From positions 62,001 through 126,000 of the forward strand of contig CAVRVD010000011.1 in the NCBI GenBank assembly GCA_963724535.1: a stretch of DNA of 64,000 nt, in the 5' to 3' direction. This DNA is from JADJPO01 sp963724535 (GTDB lineage Bacteria; Actinomycetota; Actinomycetes; Actinomycetales; Kineosporiaceae). The notes under the pieces are model-generated. The model did not search any database and had not been told where the DNA came from. It saw nothing but the letters and a program-made list of their open reading frames with translations. Below are positions 42,644 through 52,100 of the stretch, piece after piece. Positions within the stretch are counted from its first letter, which is position 1, and each line of letters opens with the position of its first letter. The position numbers and the translations under genes are program-made.

Positions 42644-45051
42644 CACGGCACCCCCTCGAACACGGGGTAGATCGCGTCGTAGAGCGCGTCGACAGCCGGG
42701 TGCAGCGGTGGGTGGAGCCGGTCGACGATGGCGTAGCGGCACACCGGACAGAACGGGGTGACCACGGCCTGGGACTCGCCCTCGACGTCCGGCGCGCTCC
42801 CGATCTGCTGGAACCTGCTCTTCATCAGGCAGCTGCCTGCCGGACGGTAGGCACCGCAGGACGACCGGCCACCGCCCTCGAACAGGCCGACGATCCGCCA
42901 GGATGGCACGCCGTCCGGAAGCCGCAGGCCGGGCGGCAGGCTGGTGGCGGGCACCATCTCGCCGCGTAGCAGGGTGTCGTCGCACGGTCGGTTGACCGGG
43001 TCAGCCGGTGCGGCGTTGAGCGGGTTGGACGTCGCGGTCAGGTGCTCGCGAACCGCGACGTGCATCACCGGCAGCTCACCGGTGACCGGCCCGGGCGCGT
43101 CGTCGAGACGGGGCAGGATCAGGACACTGCCGGCGGTGAACGGCACCAGCCCCTGCGGCTCCAGCAGATCGCTCGTCCCGGCCACGGGTTCCAGCTCCAC
43201 CGCATCCACGTCGGCCCAGCGCTCGAGGGCCGTCACCCGGTGCTGCGTCGAGACCGCAGAGCCCCACAGCGGCCGGGTCCGCACTCGGACCAGGTCCCCC
43301 ACGACGAGCAGCTCCGCCTGGAACGCGCCCACGGTCAGCAGTACTCGTCCCGGCTGCCACGACGTGTCACCGGCAGCCAGGGGTTCCGCCGAGCGCACCG
43401 GCGCCGCCGTGAGCACCGCCGCCGCGCGCAGCCGTGGCCATCCCCACCGGACCAGCTCCCCCTGCAACCGCCCGCCGGCCGTCACCTCGGCCACCGCGTG
43501 CAGGTTGACCCACCCGGCCGTTGCCGGGGCGCTGCCGGACTCGGTGTACTCGTCGCCGAGTCCCCAGGAGTGCCCCAGCTCGTGCACCACCAGCGCCGCC
43601 CGCTCCAGCGAGGCTCCGACATCGGGAACCGCGCCGAAGTCGATGTCGAGGCCGTCGACGGCCCCCTGCACCGGGATGCCCGGCCCACCCCCGATGGTGA
43701 GGGCAGCCGTCCGGCCGGTCTGTCCTCGGACGCGGTTCGCGCCGAACAGACCATTGGACAGCCCCACGATGACGATGTGGGTCTGATCGGGTCCCCCGGT
43801 TGCCCACCGATCTCCGATCCCGGGGGCCTCGGAGTGGGTCAGGACCCTCAGGAAGTCGTCGATGTCCTCGTCGTCCAGCAGATCGGGGTTGACCACCACG
43901 GCTCGCTGCACGCTGATCGGTTGGGCGCGTCGCCGTTCGCCACGGATGAGCTGGAACGTCGTGTCGTTCAGGTTGAGCAGGGTCCGCCCTCGCTCGTACT
44001 GCTCGTAGGAGACGTCGGCGTGAGCCGTGGTCGGCGGCAACGACGGCGCGGAGGAGACCAGGCGGCCCGCGTCGTTGACGACTCCCTCGGTCAGCACGCT
44101 GCTGCCGCGCTGGCGCGAGGGCACCCAGGCCAGCCAGTGGTTCACGTGGTCGGCGAGCAGGGGCAACGGCTCGAAGACCGGCTCGGTGGCCAGGGTGTGG
44201 ATGAGATCGGCCGTCAGGGTCCGGAACAGGGTCTCGTCCCCGGCCAGGAACCCATCCGGCAGGAACAGGATGTTCGCCACCTCACCGGCCAGTACCTCGC
44301 CCGCACCGCCGAGGAAGGTCAACGATGGCGGGGATGCGGCCCACGGCTCGAGGACCTGGATCGTTGCTCTCGCCGCGGACAGGTCCGGCCGGGAAGGGAT
44401 CGCCGCCGTCACCACGCTCGTGCCGGGCACCTGCGCGAGCAGCCGGCCGGTGGCCTCGATGATCCCCACAGGTGGGGTGGCCGACCACGTGATCAGCGGG
44501 GTGTCCTGGTCCGTGGCATGGACGAAGGTCTGCTCGCCGGCCTCCGGCGTGAAGGCCGGCGACCAGGACGCGGCGTCGGCGTCGAAAGGGACGTCGGCGT
44601 TGGTGAACCGGGCCAGCAGGCTCAACCGGACCAATGCGTGATGCCCCGCCCGGAGGGTCAGCACCCGAGGCGTCAGCCAGATCCGGTCCAGGTGCTCGTG
44701 GATCCACACCGTGACGATCAAAGGGGCGCCCACGTCACCGTCGACGGCGTGCCGCAGCCGGAACAGCAGGTGGATCCGCTGCACCCGCTCCTCGAAGGAC
44801 CAGCGCAGGGGTCCCGGGACGCTCACTCGGCCCGTGTCGGCCTCGACCGTGATCCCCGTCCAGACCTCGGTGCCATCCGGTTCCGGGCACTCGAGGACGA
44901 GCGAGTACGGGTGTTCCAGCCGGTCGCCCCGCACCGCGGCCGCGCCGATCCAGGCCCAGACCCGCTGATCCAACCGGCCGCTCGACAGCCCCACCGCCAG
45001 GTGGAGGTCCTGACCGTCGCAGGCGCTGCGCCAGAAGAGGTGGTCGGCCAT
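42643..45051 (-). CDS. M64-type zinc metallopeptidase paralogue 2 (D of the operon)
   Basis: An 802-residue paralogue of its downstream neighbour: VANILFLPDGFLAGDETLFRTL, VVHELGHSWGLGDEYTES near residue 490, and C-terminal CGAYRPAGSCLMKSR and FCPVCRYAIVDRL. Domain order is the same: N-terminal head starting MADHLFWRSACDGQDLHLAVG, Ig-like beta domain around RFTNADVPFDADAASW, zinc protease core, a beta module with LVRWGWPRLRAAAVLTAAPVR and a Cys-rich end. All catalytic residues are present. No signal peptide. ATG 45051 overlaps the TGA of the upstream gene by one base; GTG 45054 is an alternative. Confidence 0.85.
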   Translation of the reverse strand: MADHLFWRSACDGQDLHLAVGLSSGRLDQRVWAWIGAAAVRGDRLEHPYSLVLECPEPDGTEVWTGITVEADTGRVSVPGPLRWSFEERVQRIHLLFRLRHAVDGDVGAPLIVTVWIHEHLDRIWLTPRVLTLRAGHHALVRLSLLARFTNADVPFDADAASWSPAFTPEAGEQTFVHATDQDTPLITWSATPPVGIIEATGRLLAQVPGTSVVTAAIPSRPDLSAARATIQVLEPWAASPPSLTFLGGAGEVLAGEVANILFLPDGFLAGDETLFRTLTADLIHTLATEPVFEPLPLLADHVNHWLAWVPSRQRGSSVLTEGVVNDAGRLVSSAPSLPPTTAHADVSYEQYERGRTLLNLNDTTFQLIRGERRRAQPISVQRAVVVNPDLLDDEDIDDFLRVLTHSEAPGIGDRWATGGPDQTHIVIVGLSNGLFGANRVRGQTGRTAALTIGGGPGIPVQGAVDGLDIDFGAVPDVGASLERAALVVHELGHSWGLGDEYTESGSAPATAGWVNLHAVAEVTAGGRLQGELVRWGWPRLRAAAVLTAAPVRSAEPLAAGDTSWQPGRVLLTVGAFQAELLVVGDLVRVRTRPLWGSAVSTQHRVTALERWADVDAVELEPVAGTSDLLEPQGLVPFTAGSVLILPRLDDAPGPVTGELPVMHVAVREHLTATSNPLNAAPADPVNRPCDDTLLRGEMVPATSLPPGLRLPDGVPSWRIVGLFEGGGRSSCGAYRPAGSCLMKSRFQQIGSAPDVEGESQAVVTPFCPVCRYAIVDRLHPPLHPAVDALYDAIYPVFEGVP

Positions 45052-47420
45052 CACGGCCCACCCGCAGGCCAGCCGTTGTAGTCGGCGTCCACGGCCGAAT
45101 GCAGGTGCGGGGCGAGCTCGTCGACCAGGATGTACCGGCAGACGGCACACAGCCTGGGGTGGGCCGCCGTGCGCGCGGCATCGGGCGCGGTGCCGTTCAT
45201 CATGCAGGCGCCGGTGGCGTGGTACACGCCGCAGGTGTGGTCGTCACCGCCGTCCCACAATCCGACGAGATGCTGGGTCAGCACCCCGGCGGGCAGCCCG
45301 GGCGGGGGGTTGGTCGCCGAGGCCACGTCCGGCAGCATCACCACCGGGACGCAGGGCCGGTTGTCGGCGTCGGTGGACGACGCGTTGAGCGGGTTGGAGT
45401 GTCGGTCCAGGTGGTCGAGCATCGGCCGGGCGACCAGTCCCACCTCGGCGCCGTCGCCGTCGAGCAACGGGGCGATCAGCAGGCTGCCGGTCGGGAATGG
45501 ACCGGCCGGCAGGGCGTCGCCGTCCGTCGCCGGCTCGAGGACCACGGTCGCCACCTCCGGATCGCCGCCGGTCACGGCGGCCACCACCAGCGGCGGCGAG
45601 GTCACCGACGTGACGAGTGGCCGGGTCCGCATCCGGACCAGGTCGCCGACCGTGAAGCCTGCGGCCTGGCCGGCCTCGAGGGTCACGGTGACCGCGTCGG
45701 GTGCGATCTGGGCACTCGCGAGTAGGACGGCCACATGCCGCGCGCGCGGCCAGGTCCACGCGATCCAGCCGGCTCTCAGCCAACCGTCGGGGCCTTCCAC
45801 GTCCGCCCGGGCCTGCAGGTTCGCCCAGATGTCCACGGCCGACGGGTTCGGATGCTCTTCCGGGATGGTCATGTACTCGTCACCCAGCCACAGCGAGTGA
45901 CCCAGCTCGTGGGCGACGACTCGGGTCGTCGCGAAGTCGTTGGGGACCGGCAACGGTGCGGGATCGTCCCGCCACCCGGTGCCGGTGGGGCTGATCGTGA
46001 CCGGTGGGTTCCCGGTGCCGACGAGCACGACCCGGCCACCACTCGCGCGCCGCAGGTTGGTGCCCTGGGGGAGGGTCGTGGCGCACAGGATGACCACGAA
46101 CCGGTCGTCCACGCCTCCGGATCGCCAGCGGTGGTCGGCCGAGCTGACGCCGGTCAGGGTGGCGAGGAAGGACTCCAGGTCCGCCTCGGTCCGCCGGCGC
46201 GGGTGGAACCCCATGGCGCGGTCCGTCTTGGTGGTCTGCGCGGCGGGACGGGCGCCGTAGCAGATCCCTAGGACCGTGTCGTGCTCGTCGAGCAGGATCA
46301 GCCCCGACCCGTCGGGTCGGTTGGCGGGGTCGCCCTCGACCAGCAACGGGCCGGGCTGCGGTTCGGGCGTGCTCGCCGGCTTCACCGTGGGCGGGGAGCC
46401 GAGCAGGTCCACCGGGCGCAGCAGGCTGATGCCCTGTTCGGGCGACGGGATCCAGGCCCGGAACCAGTTGAGGGCGTCGGTCAACCGGTGGAACGGCGCG
46501 AGGTACGGGTCGCGCATCAGGGTCCGCACGATGTCGTCCACCAGGTTCTCGAACACGCTCCGCTGATCGGCGCGGAACCCATCGGGGAGGAACAGCACGT
46601 TGGCGCAGCGGGCCATCTCGTCCGGACCATCGCCGCGGCCGTCGACGTAGTGCACGGTCGTGGACGGCGGCCATCGGGCCACCGGGGTGACCGTCGCCTC
46701 GGCAACCAGGTCAGGCTCTCCGGGCCGGGACAGGGTCGCCGTGACCCGGCTGTCGTCGGTGCGCGACGTGGCGTGCAGGTAGCCGTGGTCCACGAAGACC
46801 GACGGGTCGACCTCGTCGGGATCGAGCGGGACGCTGTCCCAGGTCACCGCCGGTACGGGCGGGCCCGTCCCGGTCGTCGGGTGGACGTGCCACGTCCGGC
46901 CACCCGGCAGGGGGGTGACCCAGTTGGTGATGTCACCGATCACGTCGTCGTCGAAGCGCGCGAGCAGGGTCAGCCGCGAGCCCGAACCGTCCCGGGGGAC
47001 CCGGAGTCGGGACGGCGTGAGCCAGACCGCGTCGAGGGCGTCGTGGCAGTGCACGCGGCGGTGCAACGGTCTTCCCGTGATCGTCCCTGACGCGTCGAGT
47101 AGTTGGTAGGTGACCACGAACGACAGCAGGCGCGGCGGTCGTGCGAGCGGGCCGACCCCGATCACGCCGGAGAGCGGGTCCACGGTCACCCCCGAGGCAC
47201 CCGGCACGGACAGGTCGGGCGTGGTGATCGAGATCGACCAGCCCGTCGGGAGGGCGTCGGCGGGGAAGAACTCGCCATCGATCGCCGCGACGACCAGGTC
47301 TCGGAAAGGGGAGGTCGCCAGCCCCGTGACCAGGTGCAGGTCGTCTCCGGGCGTGGCCCGCAGGGACGGGATGAGCAGCTCGGCCCAACCCAGAATGGGT
47401 GTGGTCGTCGCGTCGTTCAC
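45051..47420 (-). CDS. M64-type zinc metallopeptidase paralogue 1 (C of the operon)
   Basis: A 789-residue, more distant member of the tandem protease trio. It has CANVLFLPDGFRADQRSVFENL, VVAHELGHSLWLGDEYMTIPEE near residue 502 (HExGHxxxLGDEY), and CGVYHATGACMMNG plus LCAVCRYILVDEL at the end. The N-terminal head (ILGWAELLIPSLRATPGDDLHL) differs from the other two, suggesting a different target or docking partner. No signal peptide. Start ATG 47420 overlaps the upstream stop (ATGA). Confidence 0.84.
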   Translation of the reverse strand: MNDATTTPILGWAELLIPSLRATPGDDLHLVTGLATSPFRDLVVAAIDGEFFPADALPTGWSISITTPDLSVPGASGVTVDPLSGVIGVGPLARPPRLLSFVVTYQLLDASGTITGRPLHRRVHCHDALDAVWLTPSRLRVPRDGSGSRLTLLARFDDDVIGDITNWVTPLPGGRTWHVHPTTGTGPPVPAVTWDSVPLDPDEVDPSVFVDHGYLHATSRTDDSRVTATLSRPGEPDLVAEATVTPVARWPPSTTVHYVDGRGDGPDEMARCANVLFLPDGFRADQRSVFENLVDDIVRTLMRDPYLAPFHRLTDALNWFRAWIPSPEQGISLLRPVDLLGSPPTVKPASTPEPQPGPLLVEGDPANRPDGSGLILLDEHDTVLGICYGARPAAQTTKTDRAMGFHPRRRTEADLESFLATLTGVSSADHRWRSGGVDDRFVVILCATTLPQGTNLRRASGGRVVLVGTGNPPVTISPTGTGWRDDPAPLPVPNDFATTRVVAHELGHSLWLGDEYMTIPEEHPNPSAVDIWANLQARADVEGPDGWLRAGWIAWTWPRARHVAVLLASAQIAPDAVTVTLEAGQAAGFTVGDLVRMRTRPLVTSVTSPPLVVAAVTGGDPEVATVVLEPATDGDALPAGPFPTGSLLIAPLLDGDGAEVGLVARPMLDHLDRHSNPLNASSTDADNRPCVPVVMLPDVASATNPPPGLPAGVLTQHLVGLWDGGDDHTCGVYHATGACMMNGTAPDAARTAAHPRLCAVCRYILVDELAPHLHSAVDADYNGWPAGGP

Positions 47421-49183
47421 GGGCGGACCCCGCTGCCCTCGGGCGAGGAGCCGGGCGCCGGCGTGACCACGTCGTGACGCAGGCCGGGCGCCTTCGGCCC
47501 GCGACCGGGCCGCTTACGCCGGCCCATCCACAGCAGCACCCCGCCGTCCGGGGTCCGGCACGACTCCCACGCCCGAGTGACCTGGACGCCGCCGCCGGGG
47601 ATCTCCTCCTCGTGCAGCAGCAGCCGGCGGTCGGGGACCAGCACCAGGCCGACGGCCCCTCGGCTGACCTCGCCGGTGGCGATCCGGCCGCGCTGGAACC
47701 GGATCGACGGGTCGGTCTCGCTCAGCCGCACCGGCACCAGGGGCACGGCGTTCGCGGGTACCGGGGTGGCCAGGTCGTAACCCCAGACGTCCGAAGCGTT
47801 CTCGTCCTGCGGCACGGTCCTGGCGCCCGCGGAACCCACCTCGCTGCGCGACCCGCCGGAGCGCACCACCCGCCGTCCGGACCGCGCCTCGACCACCCGC
47901 TCCACCGCCCAGGCGAGATTGGCGACCTCGTCGCGCAGGAGGGCGACCTCCTCGACCGGGCGCCCGCGGTCGTGCGGCGGCAGTGCCGCTGGAAGCAGCA
48001 GCAGGGGCGACTCGCCCCGCCCCGGTGACGGATCGCCGGACAGCTCCCAGAACCGCCAGCTGCGGACCTCGCCCTCGCGGACGTGGTCGGCGGCGGCGGT
48101 CGCAGGGACGTCGAACGTGGCCCCAAAGGAGTCGACCACGCTCACCGAGCGGACCTGGGCCAGGCTGCCGCGGGGCAGGTCGGCGCCGAGCAGGAACCAG
48201 TCGTCGCCGAACAGCATCGCGTAGCTGCCGACGAGGTAGCGGGCCAGGTCGGTGGGTCCGCCGTCCAGCCCGCCCCAGGAGACCGCGCCGTCCTCGAACT
48301 CCCAGAACCGGTTCGCGGGCATCCCGGGGTACTGCAGCGGCACCGCCGTCGAGCGGACGGTCCGTCTCGGCGCCTCCCGTCCGAGCGGCGGGTCCGGTGT
48401 CACCGCGACGTCGAGGCCGTACCAGTCGAGGTGCCCCCCGGGGTACCCGGTCGCGGCAAGGACGGTCCCGCCCGCGAACGCCGGCGCCGCGACGTCGAAC
48501 CGGTACTCGAGACGCTCGACGTCCCAGGCCGGCGGACCACGATCGGGACGATGCACCAGAGTGTCGGTGTCGGCGAGGAACCGGGCGGCCAGACTGTCGG
48601 GATCGGCGACGTCCCCGAGTCCCGGATCCACGGATCGATCGCCGGAGCCCTTGCCGCCTGTCCCGCCACCGTCCCGGATGGCGCGCAGGTCGTCGGCGAG
48701 GGCCAGGGCGTCGAGGCTGTGCCGCGCCAGGAGCTCCAGTTCCAGGTCACCACGCGGGTCCCGGACGTCATCGGGGCCGGGCTCGTCCGAGGTGAGGTCC
48801 AGGGGGTAGGCGGCACGCAGCCGGGTGGCGAGCTGCGGGTCGACCGGCTTCGCTCCGATCAGCCGGAGCAGGTGGGCCCCGAGCTCGGCGGCGATCCGCA
48901 GCCGGCTCGGACCGGTGTACACGTCCTCGCACTCGGCCCGCGCCTCGAGCGCACCCCCGTCCCGGTCGACGGCCTCGGCCCCGCCCTTGCCCGCCCGGAA
49001 CTCGCCGAGCGGTTGGTGGTGGATCTCGGCTCCAAGCAGCAGCGGGCTCGCCGCGTCCTCCCCCGTCAGCTCGCCGACCTGCCACTGCCGGGCGAGCATC
49101 CACAGCGGGTCGGCGACCCGGGCGGACAACCCCGGCGTGAGGTCGGCCGAGACGCCGCTGCCCTCGATGCGGGTCCAGGTCAT
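47417..49183 (-). CDS. Protein B of the seven-gene operon, no recognised family
   Basis: A 588-residue soluble protein. The N-terminus TRIEGSGVSADLTPGLSARVADPLWMLARQWQVGELTGEDAASP is compact and looks strongly conserved; I recall a similar DPLWxLARQWQxGExxGEDAGSP stretch in uncharacterised proteins of other bacteria. Other features are a Trp-rich central part (WDVERLEYRFDV, NRFWEFEDGAVSWGG, YAMLFGDDWFLLGADLPRG), VEEVALLRDEVANLAWAVERVVEARSGRRV and a late LLWMGRRKRP. No membrane helix, signal peptide or catalytic motif. The ATG overlaps the stop of the 1504-residue gene. Confidence 0.78.
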   Translation of the reverse strand: MTWTRIEGSGVSADLTPGLSARVADPLWMLARQWQVGELTGEDAASPLLLGAEIHHQPLGEFRAGKGGAEAVDRDGGALEARAECEDVYTGPSRLRIAAELGAHLLRLIGAKPVDPQLATRLRAAYPLDLTSDEPGPDDVRDPRGDLELELLARHSLDALALADDLRAIRDGGGTGGKGSGDRSVDPGLGDVADPDSLAARFLADTDTLVHRPDRGPPAWDVERLEYRFDVAAPAFAGGTVLAATGYPGGHLDWYGLDVAVTPDPPLGREAPRRTVRSTAVPLQYPGMPANRFWEFEDGAVSWGGLDGGPTDLARYLVGSYAMLFGDDWFLLGADLPRGSLAQVRSVSVVDSFGATFDVPATAAADHVREGEVRSWRFWELSGDPSPGRGESPLLLLPAALPPHDRGRPVEEVALLRDEVANLAWAVERVVEARSGRRVVRSGGSRSEVGSAGARTVPQDENASDVWGYDLATPVPANAVPLVPVRLSETDPSIRFQRGRIATGEVSRGAVGLVLVPDRRLLLHEEEIPGGGVQVTRAWESCRTPDGGVLLWMGRRKRPGRGPKAPGLRHDVVTPAPGSSPEGSGVRP

Positions 49184-52100
49184 GCCGGCCCCCCTCCTCG
49201 CCCTGCCCGCGCGGACGCCGGATCGGGGACCGGTCCCGGGTCGACCTCGGCGCCGAGGTGCACCGCAGGCAGGAACTGCCCCCAGCCCTGCAGGTCCTGC
49301 GGCCCGACAGCGCGCAGCGTGGCGTCGTCCACCACTGCGCGCACCAGGTCACGGACAGACCGGTCGGTCCATGGCCCGTCGGGGACGCCCAGCAGCAGCA
49401 CCTGCGGGGCGCGGGCGCTCGGGGCGTCGACGTGGACGGCGATGCCGGTGCGGGTGCGGCGGTCTGGGATCACCTCGGTCCAGGAGTCGACCGCGAGCGC
49501 AGACACCTGCGGCGCTTCGGGATCCAGCGAGTCCGGCCAGGTGAGGGCCAACAGGCAGGTCCTCGGGCGGTCGTCCACCGTCGGCTTCGTGGTGGCTGCC
49601 CAGCCCTCGCCGGGATGGTCCGGCAGCTGCACCAGGCGTGGCTGCAGCGACCTGCCCCCGGCCGCCTCCAGCAGGTCGATGGCCGATGCGGCCGCGCCGC
49701 TGGCCTCGCGGGTGCGGCCCACCTGGTGCAACCACCGCAGCGCGACCGCCGGGCTGCCGAGCCGGCTCAGGGATCGGCGGGGGTCGGCCGCCGCGAGGGT
49801 GTCCCCGGGTGGGGCCAGGCGGGGCAGGACCGGGACGCCGGGCAGCAGCGCGGCCAGCCGGGCGGTGACGACGGACAGGTCAGCGCCGTCCTCACCCACC
49901 GCGTCCCGAGCGGCCAGCCGGTCCTCGAGCAGGGCCAGGGCAGTGCCGGCCCGGGTGAGCAGGGCGTCCCGGTCGGCCGCCTCGGCGCCGGTGCCCGCCG
50001 TGGTGCCGGCGAGGTCGGCCAGCCCGGCACCGCCGACCGCGTCGGTGATCTGCCAGCGCGCCAGGGCGGCGGTCGCGGTCAGCACGGTCGAGGTGTCCGC
50101 AAGGCCGTCGGCGACGCCGTCCAGTGCCGTGCGAAGTGTCTCGGCGGCTGCGCGGGCCGACCCGGCCAGAGCCGCTTCGCGGCCGGCCAGCTCGGCGACG
50201 TCGGCGACATCCGTGACCCCCCCGACGTCCGCGGCCCCGTTCACCGGCGGCGCAACGGCGGCCTGGAGGTCGGCCGCGGTGGCCGCCCGACCGCCCGTCA
50301 ACACGGCGCGCATCGCCTGCGCGCAGGGCAGGAACAGCCGCAGCGGGAGATCGCCCGCCCCGATACCGCCAGGGTCGTCGTCGATCAGGACCTCCACCCG
50401 GCGGCCCGCGGCGGCCGCCTCGAGCCGAAGGGGCCAGGCCAGCCGGTCGTGGAGCCTGCCCAGCCCCAGACCGGGACCGTCCGGCAGCTCCGAGAGCAGT
50501 TCCAGCGGGCTCAGCCCTGAGCCCGCGAGGGTCCAGGGACCTGCGATCGTGGTCGTGCCGGCCTCGGTGATCCGGGCGCCGTACCGGACGCGATCGAGGG
50601 GCAGCACGGTGCCGAGCCAGCGGTCGAGCGCGGGTTCGGCCAGCGCGGCGGGGGAGCGGGTACCGGCATCGGTCTCGGAGCCGGGGTCCGCATCAACCGG
50701 ATCGAGCACCAGCACCACCCGATGGCTGATCCGCTGTCCCGGGCGCTCGGTGCCGAACATCGACAGCGCAGCCGGCCCGGCGTCCCCCCCGGAGAGGCCG
50801 CTCAGAGCCGCGGAGGCGGCCTGGGGCTGGTCGCGTACCAGGGCGTGCACCGCCTGCGCGACCGCCGTGTCGGCCACCGCGTCGAGGTCGCGGGCATGAG
50901 CGTCGAGCACGTCGTCAAGACCCGGTGCTCCGGCAGCGTAGGGCCGCAGGAGGCGGGCCACGGCGTGCTCGAGGTCGGTCAGCGACGCCACCTGGTCGGC
51001 GCCGAGCCAGGCCCGGGCCACCAGGTAGCCGTCCACGATCCGGCGTTCAGTGCGGTCGTGGTGCCCCGTGGCGTCGAGGACCAGGCGCCGCAGCGGCGCG
51101 ACATGGGCGTCCAGGCCGGCGTCGTGCAACCGGCGTTCCACGGACTGCCCGAGCAGCTCGCCCAGCCGCTGGCCGTCCCGGACGCCGTCCACGATCCACG
51201 ACGCCGCGCGGACGGCGCCCGAGGACAGGTCGAGGGCCAGCCCGCCGCCGCTCTCACCCCCGCCACCGAGGGCGCTCCAGCCGCTGCGCAGGATCGCCGC
51301 GGTGGCCGCCAGGTCGGTGCTGGGCGCGTGCACGAAACCCTGGGTGCGGCCGGCCCCCGCCGGGCGACGTCGCAGGCCCAGCACCAGCCCGTAGCCACCG
51401 ACGGCCAGGCCCTGTGGCCGTCGCCTGCGCAGGTCCTCCAGCGCCTGGACGGCGTAGCCGGTGTACCAGGCGTCGATCCGGTGCATGCAGGCGCCGAGGG
51501 TCTCGCCCATGAGGATCTCCAGGTCGGCGACGGGGTCGTGCAGCCGGCCGTCGGCGACTGCCGCGGCGAGCGTCTGCAGACCCCACCGCGCCGTGGCTGC
51601 ATCCCGGTCCGCCACAGATCGCACGGCGTGCTGGAGCAGTTGGAACAGCAACGGCGCGTGGGGCTGCGGTGCAGCCGCCGGCCGCCCCGGGTCGTCCAGT
51701 TCGACCAGCAGGGCGGCCAGCCACGAGGCCGGCTCTGACGAGGAGGCGACGAGGGGACCGGTCCACGGCGTGGCCGTTTCGTCGAACAGCGAGCCGAACA
51801 GCGGTGGCGCGTCCGGGTCACCGGGCAACCCGGTCACCCTGGTCCGATCGGGGCCCAGGTCGAGCACGGGAGAGATCCGGGTCAGGTGATTGCCCAACAG
51901 GGGTTCAACGATGCGCGTGGTCGGCTGACCGTCCGCATCGGTACCGTGCAGCGGCCCGCCGTTCAGCAGGCCCGAGGAGATCAGCTCGACGGCGGCCTGG
52001 CCGGCGTCCCTGACCTCCTGGCTGTTGCGGGCGTCGTTGGCCAGCAGCCAGATCGCGCCGCTGGCCGGAGCGTCGGCGTGGATGCTGTCGGCGAGCACGT

